DNA from: Rhodobacter flavimaris
GTDB lineage: Bacteria; Pseudomonadota; Alphaproteobacteria; Rhodobacterales; Rhodobacteraceae
Assembly (NCBI RefSeq): GCF_021378075.1
Contig: NZ_JAJUOS010000002.1
Span: 1-64,000, forward strand
Length of the DNA: 64,000 bases
Direction of reading: 5' to 3'
Every line of letters starts with the position of its first letter. Within the stretch, counting starts at the first letter, position 1. The notes beneath the pieces were generated by a model that ran no database searches, had not been told where the DNA came from, and saw only the letters and a program-made list of their open reading frames with translations. Below are positions 18,497 to 27,611 of this stretch, piece by piece. The translations under genes were made by a program, and so were the position numbers.

Positions 18497-19795
18497 TCAG
18501 TCTTCCAAAACCTGTGCAGCCCGCTTGTAGGCTTCAAGATGATGCTCATCAAAAAGTGCCTCAAGGGCCACGTTGTCAATCGGGTTCTTGTCGTAGAGTA
18601 AGTTGATAAACTCGCGAAATCCATGGCTACCCCGAAGATCCGCGCCGTTATGCGAGGCATTCAGCACAAGGGCGATATCATCTGGCGAGAGCCGGTCGGC
18701 AAGCGGATTAGCAATGCTGGCCGCGAGCGTATTGGCTTGGTCCCAATTAGTAGCTGTTGCGTAGACTTGGGCCGCGCGCGTAATCATCTCGGGGGGAGGA
18801 TCGACAACACCCGCTAACTGGTTGGCGTTTAGAGTGGCCATCGCGTCCAGCGCGCTTGCGTGCCACCAGTCCAACCTTAGCGCTGACTTGACCGCGAGCC
18901 CTTTGTCTTCGAAGGTTTCATGCTTGAGCCAAGTCCTGAGCACTACCTTAGTAGCCTCATCGACCTGCTCACCTGCCTCTAATACACATAGCGCCACTGC
19001 TGCGGAAAAGCGCACCGCATCAGGAACACCGCTTTTCGCCAACTTTTCAATTGCGGTCTTCAGCCTCGGCACCACAACTGGCCGATTTAATTCAACCGCA
19101 GCTTCGATCGCGACAAGCACGTTATCATGGGCATGGTAGGGGCTATTCGGGTCTGGCCAGCCGAAAACAAGATCATCTACGAATGCACGCACGAGCGGTT
19201 CACGCGCGCTTCCGATTTCGGTCCCACGCAAGCGGACAACTGCGTCATTCAGAACTGACGGAAAATACGGCGACATAATCACAGCCCGTAGGCCGGCGAG
19301 TGCCGCCTTGCCCTGGCGCGCCGGCTGCGAAAGCACATAGGTCAATGCCGAGCGAATGTGAAGTCGTGCGAGTTCGGCAGCGGGCGAGTAGGGCAGAGCG
19401 TCATGCGAGAAGGTCGGGTGTGCGCAGCGGTTGCGGTCGGCACGCAACCTGCTCAGCTCCTCGAACTCCTGATGACCGAAGAAGTCAAATTTGTCGCGAA
19501 AATCTTCGAGAAGGTTGCGCTCAATTTCAAGTAACCCCTTAATTGCTTGAGGATTTCCCTGGCGTTGCTGCTCTTGAAGCTTTTCCAGTTTGTCCACAAG
19601 GGCGACAGCGTCCTGATCACCGCCGGATGCCAAACTCCCAAGCTTTGCAATAAGGTCGAAACAAACAGCCACATACGCTGAAACGATAGCGGCGCGATAG
19701 GCGCCGGCTTCGTAGCTGCTCACTGCTTCACGGATGTGAACTTTGGCTTGGTCATTCACACACTGAACAATCAATTCTTCGAAGCTAAGTATCAC
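18497..19795 (-). CDS. HEPN-motif protein with a helical-repeat C-terminal part
   Basis: A 432-residue, all-helical protein. Residues about 8-130 look like a HEPN domain: a helix with YRAAIVSAYVAVCFDLIA, a linker, then RADRNRCAHP, where Arg121-x4-His126 is the ribonuclease signature of active HEPN proteins. Residues about 165-430 look like HEAT-type repeats rich in Ala, Val and Leu. HEPN RNases are frequent effectors in abortive infection and toxin systems. There is no adjacent antitoxin-like gene. The 222-base gap 18275-18496 to the DUF429-like gene is empty. The HEPN call rests on the motif and helix pattern. Confidence 0.55.
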   Translation of the reverse strand: MILSFEELIVQCVNDQAKVHIREAVSSYEAGAYRAAIVSAYVAVCFDLIAKLGSLASGGDQDAVALVDKLEKLQEQQRQGNPQAIKGLLEIERNLLEDFRDKFDFFGHQEFEELSRLRADRNRCAHPTFSHDALPYSPAAELARLHIRSALTYVLSQPARQGKAALAGLRAVIMSPYFPSVLNDAVVRLRGTEIGSAREPLVRAFVDDLVFGWPDPNSPYHAHDNVLVAIEAAVELNRPVVVPRLKTAIEKLAKSGVPDAVRFSAAVALCVLEAGEQVDEATKVVLRTWLKHETFEDKGLAVKSALRLDWWHASALDAMATLNANQLAGVVDPPPEMITRAAQVYATATNWDQANTLAASIANPLADRLSPDDIALVLNASHNGADLRGSHGFREFINLLYDKNPIDNVALEALFDEHHLEAYKRAAQVLED

Positions 19796-20278
19796 GGTAT
19801 CAAAATCTCATTTAAGTAGCATTTCTACGGTTTGCGCAGCCGACCTTAGACTTAGCGCGATAAAGTCAGCATGTCCCGAACGATCTACCACAGATTGCTG
19901 ACAGGCTTCAGCCTACTCGCAATAATCCGCACTATGACATTCAAAATGCGCGGTGTTGAAACGTAGCCTGCGGTCGTCCAGCTACACCCTCACTTACTCC
20001 GGTAGGGCAAACGTCGATCATCCGGCTGCCACCATGTTGAGCTGAGCGCTGCCATTGGGCGCAGTGTGCGTCAAGGTCCGCCATGGGCCGCACGCGTCAT
20101 GTTGCTCCTCTGACGTGGTCATGCCGCCTGCCGCGTTGCCGCATGTCCGCTTGGAGCCCGAACCGGACATCTCAGCCGCCACAGGGTAAGCCAACGTCTA
20201 TTCCAATTTTCCCGAAAGGTCGTCGGGCAGCTCCAATTGAAGCGCTTGAGTTCGAGCCTGCAGGGTCCCGCGACGCAA
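19796..20278. other. Intergenic stretch, no supported gene
   Basis: This 483-base gap lies between the start of the HEPN-motif gene and the end of the AraC-type gene, both on the minus strand. It must contain the promoter of the former. The short open frames in it (for example 20083-20340) have no family resemblance and biased composition, so nothing is called. Confidence 0.4.
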
Positions 20279-21244
20279 TCACGAAAGTAAACCAGACTGC
20301 GCGCGGAGTTCTGAAGGGGTCTTCTCGTAGCGCGCCTTAAAACGTCGGTTGAAGTGGGACAGGTCTCCGAACCCCGCTTCCTGCGATATTGCTGCGACTG
20401 TCCAATGCGAGTAGCGCGGGCTTAAGAGCATTGCGCGGGCCGCTTCGAGCCGCAACGCAAGCACGAACTCGGTAAACGTGGTTCCGGCCTCGTCGAAAAG
20501 TTTCTGTATATATCGTGGGGACACGGCTTGATTGCGGGCGATCTCATGGATCGAGAGTTCGCGGTCTTTCAGAAGTTCTGCCTTGATCGCCTGCAGGCGG
20601 GCGGCCTTGAGGCTTCGTTGAACCGCTATCTCTGCACCCTCTCGTGAAGCGCCGATCGCGAGTGCCATCAGGTCATAAACATGAGTGGTAATCAGACCTT
20701 TCAGTTGCGGGTCGGCTATATTTGTTGGCAAGGACTTGAGATAGGTTTCTAAAAGTGTCAGCGCCACCGTATCGCGTCTGATGCGACGCCCGGCGTCCGC
20801 GGCAATGTTCTTCGTGAGCGGAGCGAGGGCGCTGTAGGGAACTCGGACGGCGACATAGTTCATGGCGTGGAAGCGCAGAACCGCAGGCTCCCGATATACC
20901 AGCAGGACGGCCTCACCGTCGTTCGCCTGCGACTGCTGATTTCGTTGTGCGATGTCGATCGGACCGCCCGTGCTGAGGATGAGGCAAACGTCGTCCTCTC
21001 GGTCAGAAAGCATCTGTCGCGGCCGTTCCAGCGACACGTTCATGCTCGAGACCATGCTGGCATACCTGAGACCCGGCAGGCCGTAGACGGTCATTCGTGC
21101 GTCGATCTGTTGATCCGCTTCAGCTTCGAAACGCAACTGCACCTTGCTTTCAAACAGTTCGCGCAGTTGCGACAACCCCAGCGATGGCGCGACGCCGTTC
21201 GTTGTCAGTTCGAATGATGATCCCGCTCGGATCTCGCTTGACAT
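20279..21244 (-). CDS. AraC-family transcriptional regulator
   Basis: About 321 residues from the ATG at 21244; a GTG eight codons upstream (21268) is also possible. Residues about 10-190 match the AraC-binding-like sensor domain found in this subfamily (for example ADQQIDARMTVYGLPGLRY, then LILSTGGPIDIAQR). Residues about 215-320 hold the two helix-turn-helix motifs: LSIHEIARNQAVSPRYIQKL and VAAISQEAGFGDLSHFNRRF, ending KTPSELRAQ. It is divergent from the small exported-protein gene at 21578, which is a candidate target. The 333-base gap 21245-21577 holds no other supported gene. The regulator family is secure; the inducer is unknown. Confidence 0.88.
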   Translation of the reverse strand: MSSEIRAGSSFELTTNGVAPSLGLSQLRELFESKVQLRFEAEADQQIDARMTVYGLPGLRYASMVSSMNVSLERPRQMLSDREDDVCLILSTGGPIDIAQRNQQSQANDGEAVLLVYREPAVLRFHAMNYVAVRVPYSALAPLTKNIAADAGRRIRRDTVALTLLETYLKSLPTNIADPQLKGLITTHVYDLMALAIGASREGAEIAVQRSLKAARLQAIKAELLKDRELSIHEIARNQAVSPRYIQKLFDEAGTTFTEFVLALRLEAARAMLLSPRYSHWTVAAISQEAGFGDLSHFNRRFKARYEKTPSELRAQSGLLS

Positions 21245-21577
21245 CTGTGCCCCCGGGCCAGCCGCCACAGGCTAAAAATATCACGGAGAGACCTTAGTCC
21301 GCTACAGGCAAACTCCGATGGTTCGACTAGCCCCGACCAGCATCGCCGCGGTTCGCCCGACGCATAGTGATGGTTCGCCTACGACCAAGACCTCTGGAAA
21401 AATTACCGCAATGCTTGGGCGATCATGGCAATGGGGGTTCTCATGTACGCTTTGTCAGCCCATCGCGAGGCTTCGAGTTCGATTTCAGATCCGACGACCG
21501 CAGTTGAGACGATGCCCGCATCGGCATCGGAGCTTCCAAAGCGTCGCCGGGTGTCTGCAACTGAGCTTCAGACCCAT

Positions 21578-21973
21578 ATGGCGAGGAACCCAACCGCGGC
21601 GAGCCTAATCGCAATGTCTGTACTAATCGCCAACCTGACCTCAACCTCTGCAACAGCCGAAGACACGCGCCTCAGAGACGCCGGACCGGACGAATCCGAC
21701 CTCAGATACTTCCTCAAGTGCTCCGAGTTGGCCAATACGCAGCTTCTGAGCTTCGACGAAGCCAAAGACTGCTCGGGTGCATTCATGAGGATCAAACTTT
21801 TCTTCGTGCCGGGCGTTGGCCTGGATGATTTCGAAGGGCTGTCAGCACATGAGAAGGCCGCCGTCGATATGGTCGGCTACAGGCGCTATGTGGAGTGGCA
21901 TGCGAAAAACACCGCGGTGGTCGAAGCCCTTTCAGTTGCGCCTCTGTCGCCTTCTGACGCTGCAAAAGATTGA
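21578..21973 (+). CDS. Small exported protein, unknown family
   Basis: About 131 residues from the ATG at 21578. This start is preferred over 21425 because MARNPTAASLIAMSVLIANL followed by TSTSATAEDT looks like a signal peptide with a cleavage-prone Ala motif. The mature part is about 105 residues with two Cys (LKCSEL and KDCSGAF), which could form a disulfide in the periplasm. No family recognised. It diverges from the AraC-type gene. Either it or the longer reading frame may be used. Confidence 0.45.
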   Translation: MARNPTAASLIAMSVLIANLTSTSATAEDTRLRDAGPDESDLRYFLKCSELANTQLLSFDEAKDCSGAFMRIKLFFVPGVGLDDFEGLSAHEKAAVDMVGYRRYVEWHAKNTAVVEALSVAPLSPSDAAKD

Positions 21974-22210
21974 GCGGCCCTCCAGCTGGGAAACAGCGAA
22001 AAAGAAACGGCTGACTTGCATGGATTCCATGTCCGGTTTGTCCCGCAGAGCTGACCTCCGACTGTCACCGGGGTTTGCGGGCGCGGCGAACGGCTGCTTC
22101 GACGGGCCGCGCAGCAGCATCCTGGTCCGAGCCTGAAGGTCGGCTTAGGGCCGTAAGCAGCGTGGACTCGCCACGCTTCCCTCCTTAGAAGCTCTTAAAG
22201 AGAGGGAACA

Positions 22211-22828
22211 ATGCCACTGAAAAACCGCGTCAATCCGTTCGGTCATATCGTTGCTTCGGCTGCGCGGGGCTCGCTGATGGGAAACCGCGGCATTCTTCAT
22301 GATGAGCACGGGAACATTCACAAAACACATGCGCATCAGAATTGGGTAGCCTGCGCGTTGGCTTTCAACGGCAATAAACGAACCTTAATGGCGCCACACA
22401 GCTACACCGAGCTATTCTTCCTCGATGAAGCAACCGCGCTAGCTGCCGGGCATCGTCCCTGCGCCACTTGTCGTCGCGACCGTTACCGGGCGTTCACGCA
22501 GCTCTGGCTCCAGGTTCACGGCGCGCCTCCCGAAGGAACACCGCTGCCGAAGGCAATCGATCGAGCACTCCACGTCGCGCGAATAGAGCGCAATCAAAAA
22601 GTGACCTCGCCGGCCGTTTTCGAAGAACTTCCCAATGGCGTTATGATCTCGAAGGAAGATCACGCCATCCTTAAATGGAACGGAGTTGGACATCTCTGGA
22701 GCTTTGAGGGCTATGGACTAATCCCCGTCCCGATCAGCGGCCCTGTCAGAGTATTGACTCCCAAGCCACTGATCGCATTGCTGCATGCGGGCTACCGCCC
22801 TGAAATTCATCCGAGCCTACCCGGGTAG
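22211..22828 (+). CDS. Conserved-looking hypothetical protein with an Ada-like Cys motif
   Basis: A 205-residue protein. The N-terminal part reads MPLKNRVNPFGHIVASAARG then GNRGILHDEHG, a recognisable but unnamed conserved start. Near residue 83 is GHRPCATCRRDRYRAF, a CxxC followed by basic and aromatic residues, similar to the metal-binding segment of Ada-type proteins (which precedes their DNA-binding part). The second half is mixed alpha/beta. An AGAGGGA site lies upstream of the ATG. It may bind nucleic acid, but no function is known. Monocistronic. Confidence 0.6.
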   Translation: MPLKNRVNPFGHIVASAARGSLMGNRGILHDEHGNIHKTHAHQNWVACALAFNGNKRTLMAPHSYTELFFLDEATALAAGHRPCATCRRDRYRAFTQLWLQVHGAPPEGTPLPKAIDRALHVARIERNQKVTSPAVFEELPNGVMISKEDHAILKWNGVGHLWSFEGYGLIPVPISGPVRVLTPKPLIALLHAGYRPEIHPSLPG

Positions 22829-23103
22829 ATGTGCCCGCGTAGCGTAACTTTGGCCCACGACACCTTCAGGCCTGATTGGTCATCCGATTTACGCATTCCA
22901 CGGGACTGATAGCGCCCACCTGCTCCCCTCGCCCAGCTGGCATCTCGAATATGCTCTCGAACCTTGCGCTGACAGCGAACGCCCAGTCCGGCGGGAGGCA
23001 GCGTAGTCATGACCGCATGAATAAAAAATGGGCCGATCTATCCATTTCGTAATGATCAACAGCACGATCTGGCTTGACCGCTTTCGTCGCTGACCGGGCA
23101 TCG

Positions 23104-23823
23104 TTACGCTAAGAAGTGTAGGGCTTCCACGGGTGCTGCTTCAAAAGTGTGCGCTCCATTCGAATGCGAAAGATCTACCCGATACACCCGCTCGTGACCG
23201 CCTGGACCCAAGGCCCAAAGCAACGGCGCACCGGTCGATGCGAGCTCAAAGAGTTTGGCATCCCAATTCTTACGCTGCGCGGATGTCACCCCTCTAACTT
23301 CCCTACCTCCGTTACAACGCGCCTCGAAATACGCACACATTCCATCGACTTCACTCTCGCGGGTCTTAACTTCGCATTGCAGAACCACACGCTCCGAGCC
23401 GGGAGCAAAGCCGGTCAGATCAAAACCCCATTGTCCTGTCTGAGCCCCAAGGCAATCTGCTGGCCAGCCAAACGTGTCGATTAACCTCGCCATAGCACCC
23501 AGCGAGATAACGGGTTCAATCGAGATGCCTACACGCACGGGCGAAGCTGTGCTGCTGCCGTGTGAGTAAAGGCGCTCCGCTGCCCCAGGCCTTGGAGATC
23601 TGAAATCACCATTCGGCAGCTCGTCCAGGATCCCTAGCTCGAGCACGCGGAAGAACCAGCGAATGTCTACCTCCGGAATTTTCGCGATGTTGCGCGTATC
23701 CAGAACATACCTATCTGGGTCGCGCCCCAGGGCGCGCTCCAAGCGCGCCAAGCGTTCGCCTCCGAGATAGTCGACCAGTCGTTCATGCCACGAGCTACTC
23801 GGGTATCCGCCCATCATGCTCAC
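23104..23823 (-). CDS. Hypothetical protein with a possible PD-(D/E)XK nuclease core
   Basis: A 239-residue protein. Residues about 120-165 read GQWGFDLTGF...RVVLQCEVKTRESEVDGM: an Asp at the end of one strand, then ExK on the next, as in PD-(D/E)XK nucleases. The N-terminal 100 residues are helical, with a possible winged-helix-like part (IPEVDIRWFFRVLELGILDELPNGDF). Restriction-like enzymes often have this architecture, but the assignment is from motif alone. Monocistronic; flanking gaps 22829-23103 and 23824-24107 show no genes. Confidence 0.5.
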   Translation of the reverse strand: MSMMGGYPSSSWHERLVDYLGGERLARLERALGRDPDRYVLDTRNIAKIPEVDIRWFFRVLELGILDELPNGDFRSPRPGAAERLYSHGSSTASPVRVGISIEPVISLGAMARLIDTFGWPADCLGAQTGQWGFDLTGFAPGSERVVLQCEVKTRESEVDGMCAYFEARCNGGREVRGVTSAQRKNWDAKLFELASTGAPLLWALGPGGHERVYRVDLSHSNGAHTFEAAPVEALHFLA

Positions 23824-24107
23824 CTTATAGGTTGGTTAGGTTATGAAACATCCCTGCGTAGATTGAGATTATCCGATGACATTCGCGCTCGTCATGTGCC
23901 GATCTACCAGCATCCATATTTAACGGACGCTTTTCGGGATTAGCACACATCGCTCGTCGCCATTAAGTTCCTCTGCTCGAATTGAGCCATCTCACGCAGC
24001 CGAGAACTACATCTAATGGGACGGAGCACCCCATCTTCCTACGGGACAAGTTCGCTCAATGGCACCCGTGGCAGTACGCCACCACCTCAGAAGCCATTGG
24101 CGCTGAT

Positions 24108-25037
24108 TTAGGTAACGCCCCAGGGCGAGCTCTCTCCTGACAAAACTTGCCCGAAAACATTCTCACGATGCCATCGCAGGTTTTCCGGATGAGGTTGGTG
24201 GCGAGGATCCTCGGGTCTCAGCAGCTTTCCATCTGGCCGGATAAGCCGGCCAACGACGTCGCCTGGAACCTTGTTCTTTGAAATAAGGATCGTTTCATTG
24301 TCATCGGCGACCGAAATCAATCCACGATCGAACATCCAATGCAGTGTTCCAGAAAGCGCCAAGCCATTGCGGACGGAATCGCTTCCATCCCTCTCGACTG
24401 GGCGAATATGTGCCGCCTGAACTTCTGGCCGCCCGCCGCCATTTCGCAACTGCAAACCTGACATCGCGCAGCGATAGCCATATGCATCACGGACCTTACG
24501 GCTAAATGCGACATCCCGATACTTGCGCCGCGTCAGCCGCTCGAGCACAGGACGCTGGAAGACCATTGCTTCACCCTGCATCTCACTCGGCTGCGGATCG
24601 TAGCGAGTTGCCTCTATTCGCTCGAGATCCTCCGGCAGGCCAAGATCAATGATCCGAGCGAAATCACCTTCAGAAATTCGCCGCACCGCCAGTTGGACTG
24701 CACCGCCTTTCAATGGATTTCCGGCCTGATCAGCAAGGGCTGTCTCGAGCGGACACCCGTTTCGGAGACGCGGGACCTCTCGATCGAATGCCAGATAGCT
24801 TCCTCGTTCAATGAGCGCCAGATACCTGCCCTCCACCCCGGGTTTTGCGATGATTCTCTCGATCTTAGCGGTTGCGAAATAGCCGCGCGGGCCCGCTTTG
24901 ACCGGCTCATAATAAATGATCCAATCGCCAACTGCTTCGGTCACGGCCTTCAAATATGCCCGCGGGAAATCATAGGCGACGTCGAGCTCATCTTCGTAGA
25001 TCGACTCTGCTTTGTGCAAAAGAACCAGTTTAACCAT
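24108..25037 (-). CDS. HNH endonuclease with an N-terminal reader-like domain
   Basis: A 309-residue protein. Residues about 195-260 form an HNH domain of the HNH_2 type: CAMSGLQLRNGGGRPEVQAA, then HIRPVERDGSDSVRNGLALS, then LHWMFDRGLISV, with the catalytic-type His, Asn and His present. The N-terminal 100 residues (WIIYYEPVKAGPRGYFATAK followed by ERIIAKPGVEGRYLALIE) are beta-rich and look like a PUA/EVE-type barrel, the kind used to recognise modified bases. That combination is typical of modification-dependent restriction enzymes, which would complement the methylating BREX system if target bases differ. HNH is confident; the reader domain is an inference. Confidence 0.75.
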   Translation of the reverse strand: MVKLVLLHKAESIYEDELDVAYDFPRAYLKAVTEAVGDWIIYYEPVKAGPRGYFATAKIERIIAKPGVEGRYLALIERGSYLAFDREVPRLRNGCPLETALADQAGNPLKGGAVQLAVRRISEGDFARIIDLGLPEDLERIEATRYDPQPSEMQGEAMVFQRPVLERLTRRKYRDVAFSRKVRDAYGYRCAMSGLQLRNGGGRPEVQAAHIRPVERDGSDSVRNGLALSGTLHWMFDRGLISVADDNETILISKNKVPGDVVGRLIRPDGKLLRPEDPRHQPHPENLRWHRENVFGQVLSGESSPWGVT

Positions 25038-25330
25038 GGCGCCAGGAAAGCAGAGTTACGAGCGATGACAAGCCCTCTTCGACAGGCATGTCGGAGAGGG
25101 TGGGCGTTAGAACGCGGCCCCAATCCGGCGGACTTTACGCCGACTGGCCAATCCCCGCTCCAGCCTAAATCATGAACATGCACGATCTCGAAGCTCCATA
25201 GGATTCCCAGCGCCCGCCTCTAGATCGCATCGAGATCAACTCACCAACGGAGCTTCACGCCAATCACAGCGTTATCGAGCATTCCGGTTCTTGCGGGCCG
25301 CTCACGATCGGCGACCCGCCTGAGCCACTA

Positions 25331-25726
25331 TCATGACAAATCTCGCAAGAGATCCTCCAAGGAAGTCGGTTTTGAAGCCAGCGGTGGCTGCAGGTAGAGC
25401 CGCTCGCGTCCCAGACCCGCGGCAACACTGGCATAGGAGAGGATCGCGTTTACGTCACGAGCCGAGTAGTTCGTCCCTACATGCCATTCTTTATTCACGC
25501 GCCGAGCCATGTGCGCGAGGTCGGGCCGATCCGGATAGAGATGAACCTGAGATCTTGCCACGATCCATCGTTTTCCTCGGGACATGTGTGACAACCGCTC
25601 CAATGTCCCGGGCTTGAATGCTTCAAGATGCTGTAAAACTTGGACCAGAATGTCGGCCAGAGTCTCGGCGCAGATCTCATCACCCTGGAACCTGACGACG
25701 TATTTCGAATTTGAGTTCTGCATCAC
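25331..25726 (-). CDS. Small hypothetical protein coupled to the IMPase/ADP-ribosylglycohydrolase fusion
   Basis: A 131-residue protein whose start (25726) overlaps the stop of the upstream fusion gene by 4 bases (ATGA), so the two are translated together. It has an N-terminal strand-rich part (KYVVRFQGDEICAETLADIL) and a later region with RRVNKEWHVGTNYSARDVNA. No family recognised. Its invariable coupling would suggest a partner or substrate carrier for the fusion enzyme. The downstream gap 25038-25330 is empty. Confidence 0.55.
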   Translation of the reverse strand: MMQNSNSKYVVRFQGDEICAETLADILVQVLQHLEAFKPGTLERLSHMSRGKRWIVARSQVHLYPDRPDLAHMARRVNKEWHVGTNYSARDVNAILSYASVAAGLGRERLYLQPPLASKPTSLEDLLRDLS

Positions 25727-27519
25727 ATGTTCTCCGTTGAGTTGATTGTCAGAAGCGCTTCGGCCAACTCCATTGCATCGTCAGGCCAGTATTCTTGCGG
25801 ACGAGGATGGGTCACGCCCGCCACATCCATCGGCCGACAGGTCAAGAGGGCATTGCGCCATTGCAGAGGAACCGCGTCCCGTCCCTGCACGGCCCCGAGG
25901 AGCGCTCCGCAGATCGCCGCATTGGTATCGGTGTCTCCACCTCGCGCCACCGTTGTCATGAGGGCTTCCGCGAGAGGAGTGCCTCGCGCCAAATGGTAGA
26001 AGGCATTTTGAAAGGCCGTTAGTACCCACCCCGTTTGCCGAAAATAGTCATCCGGACACTCTTGTCGGCGAGCCTGTGCGAGCCGCTCTCGAATGACCAA
26101 GGCACCGCGGCCAGTACCTGCGTATTTATCTGCCACATCGAACATCGCCTCGGCATCACCACCTTCGACACCCATCGCAATGGCTGCTGCGTAGGCGGCG
26201 CTCGCTGCCTGACAAATCGGATGAGAATGGGTCAACCGCGCGTCTGAGGAAGCCAGCATTGCTGCAAGTGCCGGGGCGCCTGCCGCAGCTATGCCGATCG
26301 GGCTCACCCTCATGAGTGCTCCGTTCGCCTGGCTGTCTGATTGCGCTCGGTGACCAGCAGCGAGAGCTTTGAGCGCTTCTCGTGTTGTGAGCCCCATATC
26401 GAACGGATGCGAACGCCCCCACCGAACATAGGCCTGGGAAACTGCACCGACATCGTAGCCACGCGCGGCGACAAGCGAACGTCCGAGTGCCAGGGCCATC
26501 TCACCGTCGTCTGTTGGCTGCCCGGCGATGAGATCCCAGGTTCCCCCGTCTTTCAGGGTAAGAACTCCGTCAGGATATTTTCGCGCAATGGTTTCCGCCG
26601 AGCAAAACTCGACGGCTGACCCAAGCGCATCACCAGCGAGCTGACCAAGAAGACATCCCTGTGCCCTTGCGAGCAGCTGCGGATCGGCGGTTCTCCGAGG
26701 CGAAAGGGTACGGAGTGCGGGCTCCTTCGGCCCGCGGCTGGGGCTCAACGCGAGAAGCATTGAGACAGCTTCCGGATGGCCGCCGATGCAGCCGTGATAG
26801 CCACGACGATCATAGGCAATCGGCCGTCCGGACAGCTCGCAAAGCTTGCCGCCGGAGCCAATCAGAAGTGCATGCCCTCCCGCGAGATCCCAAGGATCGA
26901 GCCCATCGACGAGGCTCACTGCGGCATCCACGTCGCCCACCGCAGCCAAGGCGAGGCGATATGCCGGACTTGGCAATGCCAGTATGCGCACATTGGGCAG
27001 CGTCTGCTGATTGTGACGAGCGTGATCTGCGGCGTTCGCGTTCATCGCGACAATCATAGGTTTGGCCAATTCGCGGGACCCAACGGGTTTCCCATTGCGA
27101 GCGAGTTCTCCGCCGTCCGCCCAAGATACGAGATCGCCGTCGTCATCAGGTGCGAGAGGCGCAAGCACGACGCCGAGAATGGGGCGACCGTCGCGGACCA
27201 AGGCGACCGAAATCGCAGACCCTCGCCGGCCGGCGAGAAAATCTGCCGTGCCATCTTGCGGATCTACTACCCAGAAATCCCCTTGGGTGGCGGTGCGCGG
27301 AGCCGTCTCCTCGCCAATGAATCCACATGGGTAAAGGGTGAGAAGACGTTCTTTCAGGAAGGCTTCGATCTCACTGTCGATGAGGGCTTCCGAGCCATGG
27401 CGCCGCGGACCGCCCGCCCTATGAAACTCTGCCCGGAGCATATCACCGGCAGACCTGACGCTCTTTACGACTAGGGAAAGCAGCTCGGACGCTGTGGGTT
27501 GAAGATTTGACTGGAACAT
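25723..27519 (-). CDS. Inositol-monophosphatase-ADP-ribosylglycohydrolase fusion
   Basis: About 598 residues from the ATG at 27519, chosen because AAAGGAGA lies 7 bases upstream; the frame is open 30 codons further. Residues about 10-260 are an inositol-monophosphatase/CysQ-type phosphatase: FIGEETAPR, VVDPQDGTADFLAGRRG (metal-binding DPxDGT) and LDPWDLAGGHALLIGSGG (WDxxAG). Residues about 285-590 are an ADP-ribosylglycohydrolase (DraG type): LAGDALGS, PTDDGEMALAL and GGDTDTNAAICGALLGA, the magnesium ligands. Both active sites look complete. Joining these two could let one protein process a nucleotide-linked phosphate and an ADP-ribosyl group in sequence. The operon mate is the 131-residue protein. 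It diverges from the resolvase-like gene across 92 bases. Confidence 0.85.
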   Translation of the reverse strand: MFQSNLQPTASELLSLVVKSVRSAGDMLRAEFHRAGGPRRHGSEALIDSEIEAFLKERLLTLYPCGFIGEETAPRTATQGDFWVVDPQDGTADFLAGRRGSAISVALVRDGRPILGVVLAPLAPDDDGDLVSWADGGELARNGKPVGSRELAKPMIVAMNANAADHARHNQQTLPNVRILALPSPAYRLALAAVGDVDAAVSLVDGLDPWDLAGGHALLIGSGGKLCELSGRPIAYDRRGYHGCIGGHPEAVSMLLALSPSRGPKEPALRTLSPRRTADPQLLARAQGCLLGQLAGDALGSAVEFCSAETIARKYPDGVLTLKDGGTWDLIAGQPTDDGEMALALGRSLVAARGYDVGAVSQAYVRWGRSHPFDMGLTTREALKALAAGHRAQSDSQANGALMRVSPIGIAAAGAPALAAMLASSDARLTHSHPICQAASAAYAAAIAMGVEGGDAEAMFDVADKYAGTGRGALVIRERLAQARRQECPDDYFRQTGWVLTAFQNAFYHLARGTPLAEALMTTVARGGDTDTNAAICGALLGAVQGRDAVPLQWRNALLTCRPMDVAGVTHPRPQEYWPDDAMELAEALLTINSTENM

Positions 27520-27611
27520 TTGGATCTCCTTTGCTTCGATGAAGCAGGAATACTCCTTGCCCAGGGCTCGTGCGGATCCCTCGGGATTTTCCGGTTGGGG
27601 GAGCCTCACCC

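Noticed and set aside
20083..20340. Plus-strand frame of 85 codons
   Set aside because: Arg/Pro/Ser-rich composition without family resemblance, overlapping the end of the AraC-type gene.
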